Positions 47,855 through 60,011 of a stretch of DNA of 64,000 nucleotides are shown in pieces. Numbering within the stretch: the stretch's first letter is position 1; every line of letters starts with the position of its first letter. Origin of the DNA: Pestalotiopsis fici W106-1 (lineage: Eukaryota > Ascomycota > Sordariomycetes > Amphisphaeriales > Sporocadaceae); assembly GCF_000516985.1 (NCBI RefSeq), contig NW_006917101.1:1294834-1358833 (forward strand), written 5' to 3'. The translations under genes and the position numbers were made by a program. The notes under the pieces were generated by a model. That model worked only from the letters and a program-made list of their open reading frames with translations, searched no databases and had not been told where the DNA came from.

Positions 47855-49743
47855 TCAATCATGTCTCGCTTTATCATGAGCCAGTCTGCCCTCTAAATCC
47901 TCCATATCCTCGTCGGCGCCGGGCCATAGGACCTGTCGCTTCCACACGGCACGGATATTCATGGCAGCCACCCCAAGCCAGACAGCGACGATGAGGGCGC
48001 TGACGGCACTGCATAGCCACTTGATGCCTGGCGAATTAATGGCATTGGCAATCATGATGGCGCCCAGGGTGAGGCCGGCATTGGGAAAGACAAACGCCCA
48101 CCAGCTGAGGGTAAAGTACATTCGCCGCGCACCCCGGAGACACGACACCACGGCCAGCGCAAAGAACCAGAAGCCCACCAGCCACACAAACATGGCGGCC
48201 GGCACGGCCATGGCCTTCCACAGCTCGCCAGTCGGTACTGATAGACCTAGATAGTCGGCCGGAATCACCCTCGGAGCCTGCATGCCCAAGGCTGCCAGTG
48301 TGCTCGAGGTGTAGCCTAGGTATGACTTGTGTAAGAATTATGCTTTTCGAGTATGGTGGGAGATGATGATCCTCTTACCTGCTGGGCCGACGGCCACAAA
48401 CATTCCTGGCCTCTTACTTTCAGTGGGCAGCTTGCTATTTATAAGTCGTGTAAAGTATACCGTGTACTACTCCATGGTGAGTTGTCGCCGCTTTCCGCTG
48501 TTGTCTTTTTTATTTGATCCACGGCTCATACTTACCATGATGAAAGCAACACTCCAGCCGAGTCCCTCAAACACCAGCCCGCCAATGAATACAGACGTGG
48601 CCGAGGGCAGCGGCTGAGAAGACTCGAGAACAGCGGCAAGAGGGCCCAAGACGAGAAAAGGGTAGGCCGGGAGGAGCCAGGTAGGCATTGCATCCTTGAC
48701 GGGAAGCTCCTCTTCATCGAAAATAATGTGGTACTGGAAGATGACGACGAGCAACGCCCCAGCCGCCTCGCACCTATTTGGAAATCCGTCAGATGATTGG
48801 ACGAGCCTCCTTTGATCAAGAGATGAAATAAGTCCTCGCATGACACTTACCAGAACAAAATCTCCAGCGCCCGGACAAGCCAAGGACCCGCATTGGGTAC
48901 GCCATACTCCTGGGTACCGTATATGATCAGGGCGATGGATATCCAGAAAGTACCAAAGTAAAAGGACTAGATGAGACTCAGCTTGACTATTCGGGAAGGC
49001 ATACAACGAACTCGCTTCTGAAGCTCAGATAGCATGTACTATTCAGCGCGAAAGAAGCATCAATTGATAGCAAAAGGGGGAGCATAAGGCGAGATGACAG
49101 ACCTCGTGCGGATGATGAAGACTCAATCGCAGTGCGCCCGGGTGCATGACAAAGCGCGCAGTGATGAGGCAGGTGAATGCAACAAACAGGACCAGATCGA
49201 GAATGAAGAAGACGGTGCCAATGGTTTGAAGACCGGGAAAAGTATGAGGCTGCTGGCCCAGTAATGTAGCCACTATAACAAGATTAATATTCATACAAAT
49301 GTCTTTCTTTTTTTCTTTCCCAAGATCTCACACTTACCGGCACCGGTAGACATGGTGCACTCAAACCAAGCCCAAGTGAAGTGCGAAACGCGCTCCCGAA
49401 CAGACACGCGCCGCGATGTGTACCCATTGGCATGGCGATGGCGTTCAATCAGCCTCGCCTCGGCGGCCGTCGAGGCGCTCGGATATGTGGGGGATGACGA
49501 CGATGACGACGAGCCGTCATCAGAAGAGGAAGATGATGATGTGCTGCTACCACCAGCCGCTGAAGAAGTGGCGCGAGTAGTGGTAGCGTCATCTCTGGCT
49601 GTACTGGAATAACTGGTGCTGCTGGTGCTGGTGTTGCTGCCATTGTTGCTGTCGTCCTCATGGGCCCCTCCTGCTGCTGTTGCTGCCGGAGCTCGACCGG
49701 CCACTTCATCGGGAGGCATGACTTTATTCTGTGCCGAGTTCAT
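47855..49743 (-). CDS. TDT-family transporter (C4-dicarboxylate/malic acid type)
   Basis: Six exons, complement(47855..48315, 48379..48466, 48536..48773, 48851..48966, 49103..49272, 49338..49743), 492 aa. The tellurite-resistance/dicarboxylate transporter family includes S. pombe Mae1 (malate uptake) and yeast Ssu1 (sulfite efflux). A disordered N-terminus of about 100 residues is very rich in Ser and Thr. Then comes FTWAWFECTMSTGA, the start of TM1, followed by about nine more hydrophobic segments (for example TIGTVFFILDLVLFVAFT, GGLVFEGLGWSVAFIM, GAIMIANAIN). RPGMFVAVGPAGYTS is the typical mid-loop motif. The second intron has a weak donor GTCTGT; the others are GTAAG. Malate versus sulfite cannot be decided here. 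Likely in the plasma membrane. Confidence 0.88.
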
Positions 49744-50436
49744 GGTTGTATCCGTGTTCCAGGTTTTCTTGATATCATTGTGTAACCATCGCTAGTTGTT
49801 ACTGGCAATTTCAAGCTTGACAATCACCGGTGCATGGAAAATTTGTCCAACATCTTATAAATTAAAGTAGGCGGATGAGGCGGGCCAATCGACGTCACGA
49901 TATTGTTCATCGCCTGTCTAGCTGTCAGACAAGCCAGTAGTCAGGAACGGGCCTTGGTAGGGCGTCATGACTGTTTATAGACTTCGAGCCTATTTCTTCG
50001 TGCAAACTATTTATGTGGGAAACAGAGGGACACTGCATGCAATCACTCGTCCCACGCCAATTAAAACCCAAGTGAATAAGTATGAAATCAATTGTGCGTT
50101 TTTCATGACTCGCTAGCAAGATTGACTATAACAAATATCCTTCATTGCTGTTGTTGTGTATTGACATTTCCAGCGCTCTTTTGCAATAGATGCACAACTG
50201 GTTGGCGCTGGAAAGAAGCTATCGGAATGTTGATCAAGTTAAAGCTCGATAACTGTCCATTGTTTTTCACCAAACCCGAGAGATATATACATATACCATC
50301 CTGGTTATTTCCGCCTCGCCAATTGCGGCCTTCATGAGAATCGATGCATTACCTGGTTATCTCCTGATCTATGGGCGAATCACGTCCCATCCACGGACGT
50401 GCTTCATGTGCCCTTGCCAAGAAACCAGTCCACGAT
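49744..50436. other. Intergenic region
   Basis: 693 bp: promoter of the transporter and 3' region of SepH. No coding signal; open frames near 50.3-50.6 kb are shadows of the SepH last exon. Confidence 0.55.
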
Positions 50437-53400
50437 TCACGCGAATCTCCTTACGTTTGCTTCACTTGGCCTTCGTCTGGTTTTCCCATCCCCAGAGCCC
50501 TCACGAGTATGCCCTTGGCCACCATGTCCTGTTGGTGTATGTTGCGCGTACCTTGCACCAGTAGTATCTTCTCTGTTACGATGTACACTTCTGCTCCTTG
50601 CAGAAGATGATTCGCTCCCATTCTGATAGGCATGGATTATGGAGTTTCTTGGAAGCCTGCTCTTAGTCACTGCCCCCGCAGCATTAACGGCGGTGACGCC
50701 TTGATCTGTGCTGACACGACGTGGCAAAGCCGATATGGGGAAGCCACCTCCATCACGGCTGCGTGGTCTATATCCAGTAGTTTCGAGATCTTGTGGGACT
50801 GCTGTCCTACGCCTAGGAGATGCGGCGACCTCGATATAAGCAGCCTGTGACGACCGATGGGATGATGTTGGCGTCATAGGTGTTGACTGGGAACTATGAT
50901 GAGACGGGGGTGTATATATCCGTCTGCCGCTCGAACGAGGGCGGCTGTGCCCAGACGACGAAGACGGCGCCAGCATTGAAAGTGGTGGTTGCAAGCCACT
51001 ATCTGGCTCACCGTTGATGTGCGACTTGACTAATTCGGAAGCCAGGTTCCGGACTAGCACCGCAGAGTCCTTGTCTGCAAGAATTTGAATTGCATCCAGC
51101 AGTGATCGGAGGTGTCTGTCCCGTAGGCCATCGAGATATCCCGTATCGCGGGCATCTAATATGTTCCGTACAAGACGGAGAAGGTTTAGTCGAACCACAG
51201 CCTTCTTGTGGTTTAGCTTTTGTCCTATCCCCGAGAACATCTCAGGCCTCGCCAGTGACGATGATAAGGAGGGACTGAGACGAAGCAATTTGAGAAGCGG
51301 CTCGACAAGGTTGGGATCAAAGGCATTGACTTTATGGGTATTGAAGCAAGCTACAATGGCGTCGGTAAAGTTGCCGTTGATAAGATGGTCTTCAACCCGA
51401 GCAGTCTCATCTTGAAGCCTGCGACTTGTCAATACTTTTCTATCATAGAGGAGCTCGGGGAGATACAAAACTTACCACACAAAAATGGCATCAAGGGCGG
51501 TGGCCTGCCAATACTGGTCTGCAAGAAGAGACACATATAGGTCCAGACCCTTGTTCTGCCAAAGAAAGCGCCTGCCCTTGCTGCCGGAATGCGCCATGTC
51601 GCAGAGGATCGGTAGCGCAAATTCCTTGGGTGGTCGCTCGGTTTTCATAATCTTCATGAGCAATGGGATGATACCGTTGACGGCGGCATCTTCTTGGCGG
51701 TCCTTGTTCAGACGACAGAGGTTGAACATGGTGTTGAGAACTTGGTTGCAGATTTCGCGAAAGTGTGGGTGGCCCTTCTTCATGCTCAAGCCGAGGATGT
51801 CAATGAGTGCATCAATGGCGTCGGCCGAGTGGAGAGCGTCAAGGGTAGTTGACAACATTGACAAGTTCTTGATGAATTTGAGCATGGTGATTTGATGCGC
51901 CGGAGTCATCCTTCGAAGATCTCTCAGAACGCCTAATCAAGCAGGTGTCAGTACTGTAGTAACAGCATATGAAAACGAGTTGTACTTACTCTTGAGCACC
52001 TGCCGGTTTGCAACCATCTCCTTTACGTAATTCTCAGCCTGCGAGAACAGGTAAAAGATATTCACTATCCGGCCCTCAACGAGCTCCTTTAGCTCATCTC
52101 CATCGTCTTCGTCCAAGACCCTGTGTAGTACCAGTGCCAATGGGTCGAGAATCTTGTTCCTGGCAAAAATCCGACAAAAATCATTCTTAGGCGTAGGTCC
52201 CTGAAGTTCAAATACATTCCAGATACCATTGACGCCAATAAGGACAAGGTCACGGGCGCCATCATAGTCTTCGTCGAGGAATTCGACCAAAACATTGAGA
52301 CCACCAGCACTGACAAACATTTGCAATGTCAGTGTGGATGTCGTGTACATCTGGCGAACAAAGGCAGCCGCCTCCAGCCGAATTTCGTTCGAGTATTGCC
52401 TTGCCGCAAATTTGGTTATGATAGGGATTCCGCCGACGAAACAGAGGTTCTCTTGAAGCTCGACATCATCCAAGATAATCTTTGATAAAGTAAGCATCGT
52501 GACCTGGCCATATTATAATGACATAACCTACCGTGTTGACCACCTTCAAGAGTTGCAGGATCATATGCTGCTGACTCTTGATCGTACACGGTTCCAGCAA
52601 TTCGAGAATTGGAAGAAGACCATGGGCGCTGATAATCAGGTCTTTGACCTCGGCATTTTCCCATAACAGCGTCAACTTGAATTCTTGTTAGCAATATGTT
52701 CGAGACATGGCATTTTGCGAAAGGGGAAGCATACCAAATCTTCCGACAACTCCGACAATCTATCCTCTCCATCAATAGTCTTGATGGAGCGGACCAACTC
52801 TTCGGTCTTTTCGGTAAGTCTTGCATGCCGATCACGGGCAACGTTTGCTTCAAAATCCATCTCGTCCCAACCGGGATCCATAGATGCAAAGGGGTCGTCT
52901 TCATCTTCCTCATCCCCCAGCCATGAGTTATTAGACAGCTTGGAAAGAACCATCAAGCCGCCCGCTTCGGAGGCGCGGTCACTCTCGGGCTTTTCGACAA
53001 TTTTATCAGTAGGCCCGAACATGTCTGAAAAGTCTTCATCGTCCTCATCTTCAGCAAATCGCTGGATTTCAATGTTGGAACTTGTTCCTTGCAACTGTCG
53101 ATCCGGAAGCACCGACGGCCGGGAGGCAGCCTGTCTTCGAAGACTTCCGCCAGGGGGTGTATAAGTTGACCGTGGCAGGCTCTTGAGGTCAGAAGGATGG
53201 AATAGCTGAGGGGATTCAGGCTGTATCAATTAGTATATTGCATGGCATAAGATGGCTGAAGATACAAACCTTCTTCATCTGACCAACCCTCTGATTAAAG
53301 ACGAATTGGTCGTGTTCGTCGTTGCCAAAGACGTCGGAATAATCTTCAATGGAGTGTTCCCTAAACGCAAGAGCATTCGGCCTCGATGGCAATTCGAACT

Positions 53401-55410
53401 TGGCCTCCAGTCCTTTGCCCTGTGATTTTGGTCTCTGATGGCTTGTAGCAGGCCGCCTCCTGGGCGTGGACGATGATTTCCTCCTTGGTTGTGGCTCAGG
53501 TTCGGAATACTTTCGCGGCTTTGGGGGCATTTTCCAATGTGGTCGAATTGTCTTCTCCTGTGGGTCCTCTTCCTGAACGCTATTCTTTCTCATGGTCATC
53601 ATCTCGCCAACATTTGAATCGTCCCAATTGCCCGAGGTTTCCCGCGAAGAAGTGCTGGTGGCGAATTGCTTGATTCTGTCCGTCGAGAGTAAGCCCCCAA
53701 AATGATCCTGAGGCTTAATGTGAGGAAGTTGCAATGCAGTAGGAGAAATGGCTGTGACGAAATCGTTATCCCAGTTATCATCATCTGCACGCTGGTCAGT
53801 ATGTGCTGATCGCGAAGAACAGCAGCTCGATCAGATAACAAGAGCCGACCCAAACAGTGGTCAACCTACCGTCAAGCTCAGGAGCAAGATATTCCTCCGC
53901 TATTGGTCTCGGTTTTGCCAACGACAGAATTCCTTTGGCAGGCGTAGAGAGCCGCGTTGTCTGCTCTGGTACAGCAAAGCGAGGCCCTAAGCGAGGGTGC
54001 AAAGCTTCGGTGGGATTCGATCCCGTTGAAGCACGCAAATGGGAATGTGAGTCCGAGTCCAGTGCCTTGTTCCATTGTTTGACCTCCTCAACAGCCTGGC
54101 TGAAGTTTCCAGGTGCCTTGGCCACAGGAGCGTCACTCCGGCGGCAACCCACAATCCAATTGTGTTTGAGTAACTTCTTTGCACTTACTCGAAGATTTGG
54201 ATCTTTTTGGAAACACTGGATCAAAAAGTCACGAGCAGCCTGTCTCAAAGTAAGTACCAACATGCTCTATGCTGATGGGATTCGGCAAGTGTTACGTACC
54301 GAAGAAACGCCTTCCGGCAGCGGAGGATGGTCATCGTTGACTATAGCAAACAGAGCGGGCATTGCCTGTAAGTGGTGATATGGCGGCTTGCCTTGAAGTA
54401 GCTCGATGACGGTACAACCCAGACTCCAGATATCCGAGGCCGGTGTGGCACCGGACAATTCAATGATTTCTGGGGCCATCCAATACGGAGTTCCGACTAC
54501 TTGATGTTCCTTGTCGGGCCCTGAGAGAGTGCTCGTCGACACACCAAAATCTGCCAACTTGACTTTGCCATCCTTGGTCGTGAGGATATTGGCGCCTTTG
54601 ATATCCCGATGTATAACACCTTGGTCGTGCAAGTATTGCAGGCCTTGTAAGACCTGAGTCATATATATTCCCACAAGGTTCTCAGGGAATTTTCCGTACA
54701 ACTTGCAGATCGAATGTAAAGATCCATTTTCGCAGTATCTATCTCGTGTAAGCAGATATCATGAACAAGCCTCGATCTAGTGGCATACTCGAGGATAATA
54801 TTCAAGCAGTCAGTGGATTTGACAAAGCCGATATATTTGACGATGTTGTCATGCTAAAGTCACAGTTAGCCCACCATTTCTCGGCGTCGAAAAGTGATGC
54901 AGAGTATAAATACGTGGAGGTTCTTTAACAAGTCGATCTCAGCCTATCCCCAAGTCAGTATCCTGATTTACAATGTTGCTTCTCATTCGCCATTGGCCGG
55001 CGCACCTCTATCATCCGCAGCTCGCTCTTGGGCAAGTTCACTAGTTTGATTTGCTTGACAGCGACGGCTTCACCAGTTCCCCAGTGAATTGCCTTGTAGA
55101 CGGCTCCAAAGGCGCCCTTGCCCAGCGGTTCTCCCAAACGCTGTATACGAGATTCTCAACATTAGCGAAGTGTCCTGCTGAGACAGTATGAGGAGGGGAC
55201 CGTCTCGGTGCCGCCTCCCTCCTTGTTGCGTCCGAGAACAACACATACGTAGTCTTTGAGGCCCGGATCCTGCAGCGCCCTCTCGCGTCCACTACTGCTA
55301 TCCTTTCTCGGCGTCCCGGGCGTTCGTTCGTGCCTGGCGGCTGCAACAGCCTGCTTGCTTCCGTTGGACGACGTCGAGTGGTTCGAGGAGTGGCCCGAGG
55401 TGGGCGCCAT
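50437..55410 (-). CDS. sepH: Septation initiation kinase SepH (Cdc7-type)
   Basis: Twelve exons, complement(50437..51418, 51476..51932, 51990..52479, 52532..52675, 52735..53220, 53270..53784, 53870..54239, 54300..54738, 54789..54853, 54914..54943, 55006..55140, 55249..55410), 1424 aa. SepH/Cdc7 is the first kinase of the septation initiation network, acting at spindle poles to trigger the actomyosin ring. The kinase domain spans about 55-305: glycine loop [17 protein letters not shown] lysine, HRDIKGAN catalytic loop, DFGVST, and [10 protein letters not shown] long disordered region (about 310-730) follows, then a helical ARM-like region (about 735-1200), as in SepH orthologues, and a Ser/Arg-rich tail. 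Exon 10 of the coordinate list is a 30-nt microexon encoding [10 protein letters not shown]. All phases close. Confidence 0.95.
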
Positions 55411-55755
55411 GGCCGGTGGTGGTTCGTGGGCAGCTCACAGCCACGTACGTATTTGTATTCGGTGCCAGCGCCTTCCAGCCGGGGGGGTCTTTTTTTGTGT
55501 ATTGACGTTTTGCCCCCAATCGCGTTACGAGATCGTATCTGGGCGTGTGGGGGACGAGGCACGGGCGCTCGATGTTGAAATCTGGATCATTTGTTTTCTC
55601 GTTTCAACCTGGTCCGTCTTCTCTGCTTCTGTTCCTTCTTCTGCTGCTTCTGCGGGCCTCCGGTGCCTCTTCACGGGTTCTTTCGACGTCTCTCACATGA
55701 GTAGGTTGGGCGACAGCAGCACGTGGTATTTTCGCAAGGCTGCAATGTTTTGCTC

Positions 55756-55796
<41 letters not shown>

Positions 55797-57353
55797 CCAC
55801 TTCCTTCCTAACGCCCAAGGTGACGAACGTTCGGGGCGGCCGTTTGATTGCTTTGGGCTCGCGGACTGCGCCTAGCTGGGGTGCAGGTGCCTGGCGGTGC
55901 CCTTTGGCGAACAACGATACATACAATTGGCAGCTAATGTGGGGGAGTTTTGGGCGTTGTAGGTGCCGGCTCCAGGCAATATCCCTTCAGCGAAACGATT
56001 GATTACCTCGATATAACCCAAGAGACTGTTCGGGCGTCAAGGAAGTAAAAAAGGTTCAAGCGAATGTAAAAGTTGAGGATGAATGGATATTCTCTGCGCT
56101 CTACTCTCTCCCCATCTCATTCCCTTGATCCAAAAGATTGAAGAAAATCAGGGAACGACTAAAAAATAAATAAGGGCAGTGTGCCGCGAAACCGTCACCC
56201 CAATTCATGCAACCGTGGCTACCGTGGGTACAATTAAACATGCACCTAAAGCACAAACAAGCCCATGCAGGCGGGCATTAACGCCGCCAAAGCCTTTCAG
56301 GCACTTTCACTTGTCTTTCGCTTGTCAACCAATTTGTTTCATATCCCAGGTAATACCATAGCTGATGCATGTGCCAATCGCGGGGCTCGCATGGCCAGTT
56401 CCTTGATCATAGGAATACAAATAGCGGCCGCGTTGGAGATCCGATTGCTAATGGCGGCCCCATGGATCTAGATCCTGCTTCGGGTCTCCATGTGCAACAG
56501 CCTTTGGGATCCTCTTTGGTGATCACATAAAAGCAACAAGCAAAACACCACTACAGTAACTGTAGATCATGCCCTCAATTTAATGCATGCGCTAGAAGCA
56601 GTGCTGCTGGTTGTACGTGTAGCGGCACTGCGCGGCGAGGTACGCACCTATCTGATCTGTGCCTGAGACCACACCTACCTACAGTCTGGTAGCCACAGGT
56701 AAGCCAAGTTCACTAAGGTAAGGTACCCCAGCTTGGACGGTCCAGGTACGAGGTCCCTTGAAGTAGCTGACAAGCAAGCCATAAGCTTCAGCAGTGTCAC
56801 GTACCAAGGACCCTTAAATGGTTACCTACAATCATTCAGACTGATCCAAGTGCAATAATAAGCAGCTGGGTTGCAGCCTTTCTTTATAACCGACCTGATC
56901 AAGTCAGCATGGCAACATCATCGGATCTTGACTTTCGCGTGCCGATTGGCCAAGCTGCGATAAGACTAGGGTAAACAAAGCAGTATCAAAATACTGCATA
57001 GATTTATATCTGCTATGTGACTAGACATTGCAGAGAGCTTTGAATTATTTCGACATATAAACCAACGCTCCAAGTGTAGAACGTCCGCCCACTCGTGGCG
57101 CTTCCATGAATTCGAGCACACCACAACAGTCGCCATGTCTTCCAAATGAGACATGCCCGAGGGCGTATAGAGTATCGTACAAACAAGTTTGCCTTGCCAT
57201 CATCACGGCAGTTTTGCCTTAAATTTGGCCACGATGACATCCTTCATCGTGGCTTTTCTCGTAACGCCTGAAACCGAACCAAAAACTTCATGACACTTCC
57301 ATCAAATCAACCTGTACGCCGCCCCAACTTTTGCTTCGCTGTTCTTGAAATCA
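55411..57353. other. Intergenic region, 1.9 kb
   Basis: Upstream region of SepH on the left, with the (TC)17 repeat, and the 3' region of the next minus-strand gene on the right. ACCTACCT/GGTAAGGTACC-like repeats occur at about 56.68-56.76 kb. No gene is supported. Confidence 0.55.
55759..55793. repeat. (TC)17 microsatellite upstream of SepH
   Basis: A perfect dinucleotide repeat about 350-380 bp upstream of the SepH start; on the transcribed strand it is a GA tract. It may lie in the promoter or the 5' leader. Confidence 0.85.
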
Positions 57354-58957
57354 TTATTCCGAAGTCATGGATCGAGTGAGACCAACCGCAGCCCACCACT
57401 GGTCAGGAATGTCCTGTCGGGCAGCCAATCCTTGAACGATGCTTTGCATCTGTGACAACCACTCAAGATTATCAGTGCTGTCCTCGTCTGCAGAGTTGTG
57501 CGCGTCTGTAACCCCATCAATGAAGGGACGACGTCCACTGTGTGGCGTCGCCTGTCTGTAAAGGATTTCAGTTCGTAATTCTGCTTCTGTGTCATCTTCG
57601 TTATCACTGTTGGCATCCTGGTCGACTGGATCGCATGGTGGTTCAATGCCATCTTCCGGGTTAGTGATTGACGTGTTGGACGAATTTCCAGTAGTATGAG
57701 ATGCAGCAGCAGAAACAGTCGTGGACGCAAACGAGGAACCAACGCTCGGCGCATGTGGATCAGGAGTGATAGAAGATTGCAGAGTATCCCAGGCACTGTC
57801 ATCCTCTGGACTACGCTCCCGATCACCAAGCCCGCCGAGGTCTCGATCATAGCTACGGTCGCGGTCGCGGTCGCCAGAGCCATCAAGATGTCTACCAGAG
57901 CCACGACCTCGGTCGCTAATTCCGCTCAAATGCCTGGAATAGCGGCGGTAGCCCCGGTGTGACCTCGGTGTGAAAGCAGGCACAGACACCCCCAGAATTC
58001 GGCGCAAGGCGCTGCTGTCTGGGCTTCTGTCACCATTTTCGCTCCTCAGATGCACAGGAGTCGTGGAATCAAAACTACTACGACGGCCAAACGACGAAAA
58101 CGGTGGGAATGGTGGCCGCCCCGAAGCTTGTGATGGTTCACGCTAGATTGATCAAGTCAGCTTCGGTTTCCATGATGCAGAAGGGGACTTCTTACCGAGC
58201 GGCGGGGCGCAGATCGCTCCCGGCTTACAGAGCGACTGTGATCATCATATCGATGCGATCCCGCGCGAGCCATGTCATAGTAAGCGTTTCCTTGCACGCG
58301 CAGTAAACCATCCTCGGCAAATAGTGATGAGTGAGGATCGGGAAGAGAAGAAATGGAAGGATACGGCGGGCTGATACGCTCAGCCGGACCTGGCTGGCTG
58401 GCTAAACGCGTGTCCCATTCTCTTATGGACTCGTGGTCGAAAGCAGGGTCGTTCCAGATGTCATTGCGGCGCACACGAACAGACGGTCTGGCGACCTCAG
58501 CTGGTCGCGATCGGGGTGCAGACGGCACACGGTCGCGCTCCGTATTGCTGGCGGTGTCAGAGGCGCCAATGTCATTACCCTGCAAGACGTGAAGCAATTG
58601 GAGGCGATGCGCACGAATCTCATGAACGCGTCGTCGATCAGTACGACGGATGGGTGATCGCGCAGTCGCGGGGTCTGCAGGGTTCTTGAGTGCCGGCTTG
58701 GAGGAGATGTCAGACTCGACAGGGGCCTGGAAAAGGCTTGGGTAGGACAAAGTTAGCACATGGTGCCAGCAAAAAGCTGCTATGCGGTTCGGTGTCGCAT
58801 CGAGCGATTTTTTGAGGAGCGCAATGCTCAAAATGAGAAATAAATGCGAGGTAACGAGATTTCGAGATCTTGATGACAGATGCGACGCGACAACATGCGA
58901 TAATCGATGAAGCGCGCGTTGTGGCGCGCGGGCGGAAACGACTTACGGAAGGCCCAT
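57354..58957 (-). CDS. Conserved fungal Ser/Arg-rich protein, unknown function
   Basis: Three exons, complement(57354..58142, 58196..58736, 58947..58957), 446 aa. Not a family with a known function to me. The first coding exon is only 11 nt (ATGGGCCTTCC); intron 1 is 210 nt with an ideal branch point (GCTAAC) 15 nt before an AAG acceptor, giving MGLPLFQAPVESD, a start that seems familiar from related fungi. The chain is basic and disordered, rich in Arg, Ser and Asp (SPIRRTDRRR; GDRDRDRSYDRD). A conserved-looking C-terminal block (EWLSQMQSIVQGLA ... IPDQWWAAVGLTR) is the only ordered segment. Nuclear or RNA-associated roles are possible but unsupported. Confidence 0.72.
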
Positions 58958-60011
58958 CTTTGGTCAGTTGGTTGGTGCGGGCGTCGACGTGGGCAATCAA
59001 TGAACGGGGCGGGCGAGGCTAGCGTTGAGTCTGATGGCGTGTCTGGGCTGCAAAGTGGCAGACAGACAGACAGTATGCGACCAGAGTCAGAGATAGAGAG
59101 AGAGAGAGAGAGAGAAAGAAGAAAAAGAGACGGAAAAGAACTGATAGCGCGCTTCGATTGAAAGAAAGAAATGAGAAAAACAAATTGCAAAGACGACAGT
59201 GTTTGTGATGGTGATGATGATGGAGATTAAGTCGAGAGGCGCAATGCGCTGCGGTCGACTATTACTCTCATCAAACGGTCGTCGCAAAAAAGGACGGACC
59301 CGGATTGCCCGTTCGTGGGGTTGGTTTTGGTTGTGGAGGAGTTAGAAGGGGAAAATCTCAAGGGGATGACGATTGCTCTTTTGATCGCGAGCCTGGCTGG
59401 GGGGGACTTCCGATAGCTTTGCTTGGGGGAGGAAGGCACTGGGAGATCGCGAGTAATACATAATACAAGGTTGGAATCCCTGTTTCAAAAAATTGGCGTC
59501 CGATTGCTAGTCCGTGATAGCGGGGTACGAGCTTCGGTAAGCTCATCTCGCCCAAATTGCACTGATTGACCCCTCGGATCCAAGTCCCCAAGCCTGGACC
59601 ACTAACAGGAGCAATTTCGCGGCGACAACATTCCCCTCCATTGGCTGGCACGTCCTCTGTGGTCCCTGTCGCGCGTTCCAGGCTTCTGACTGGCCAGCCA
59701 TGGTGCAAGGCCGACCTGATACAAGTGCAAGTCAGCCTGCTCGCGAGCTAGAGCGGAACCACAGGCTATCAGCCCACGATAACTGTTGCTCGGGGGATGC
59801 ACAGAAACAAACCAAGCCGTACACTTCTGGCCGCTTGTTGGATGACTCAAGCATGAGCAGGGGCACATTCACAATTTGTCCCCGGTCCACAGTATAAACT
59901 ACAAACAACAATAAACGAAACAAACGCTTTCTTCTCTATCCTGTGTACTGGTCCAGGCTCCTCCGTACATAAGACCGCCAAGCTTATTTGCCACACATCC
60001 CCCTACCCAGC
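58958..60011. promoter_or_regulatory. Divergent region, orphan / dihydrofolate synthase
   Basis: 1.05 kb between divergent starts. A GA repeat at about 59091-59117 lies upstream of the orphan. The stretch just before the folate gene (about 59880-60000) is AT-rich, then CT-rich. No gene is found. Confidence 0.5.

Noticed and set aside
20000..49743. Secondary-metabolite cluster (hydrolases, reductase, transporter)
   Set aside because: No PKS, NRPS, terpene synthase, P450 or cluster regulator is present, and the enzymes are scattered among essential genes.
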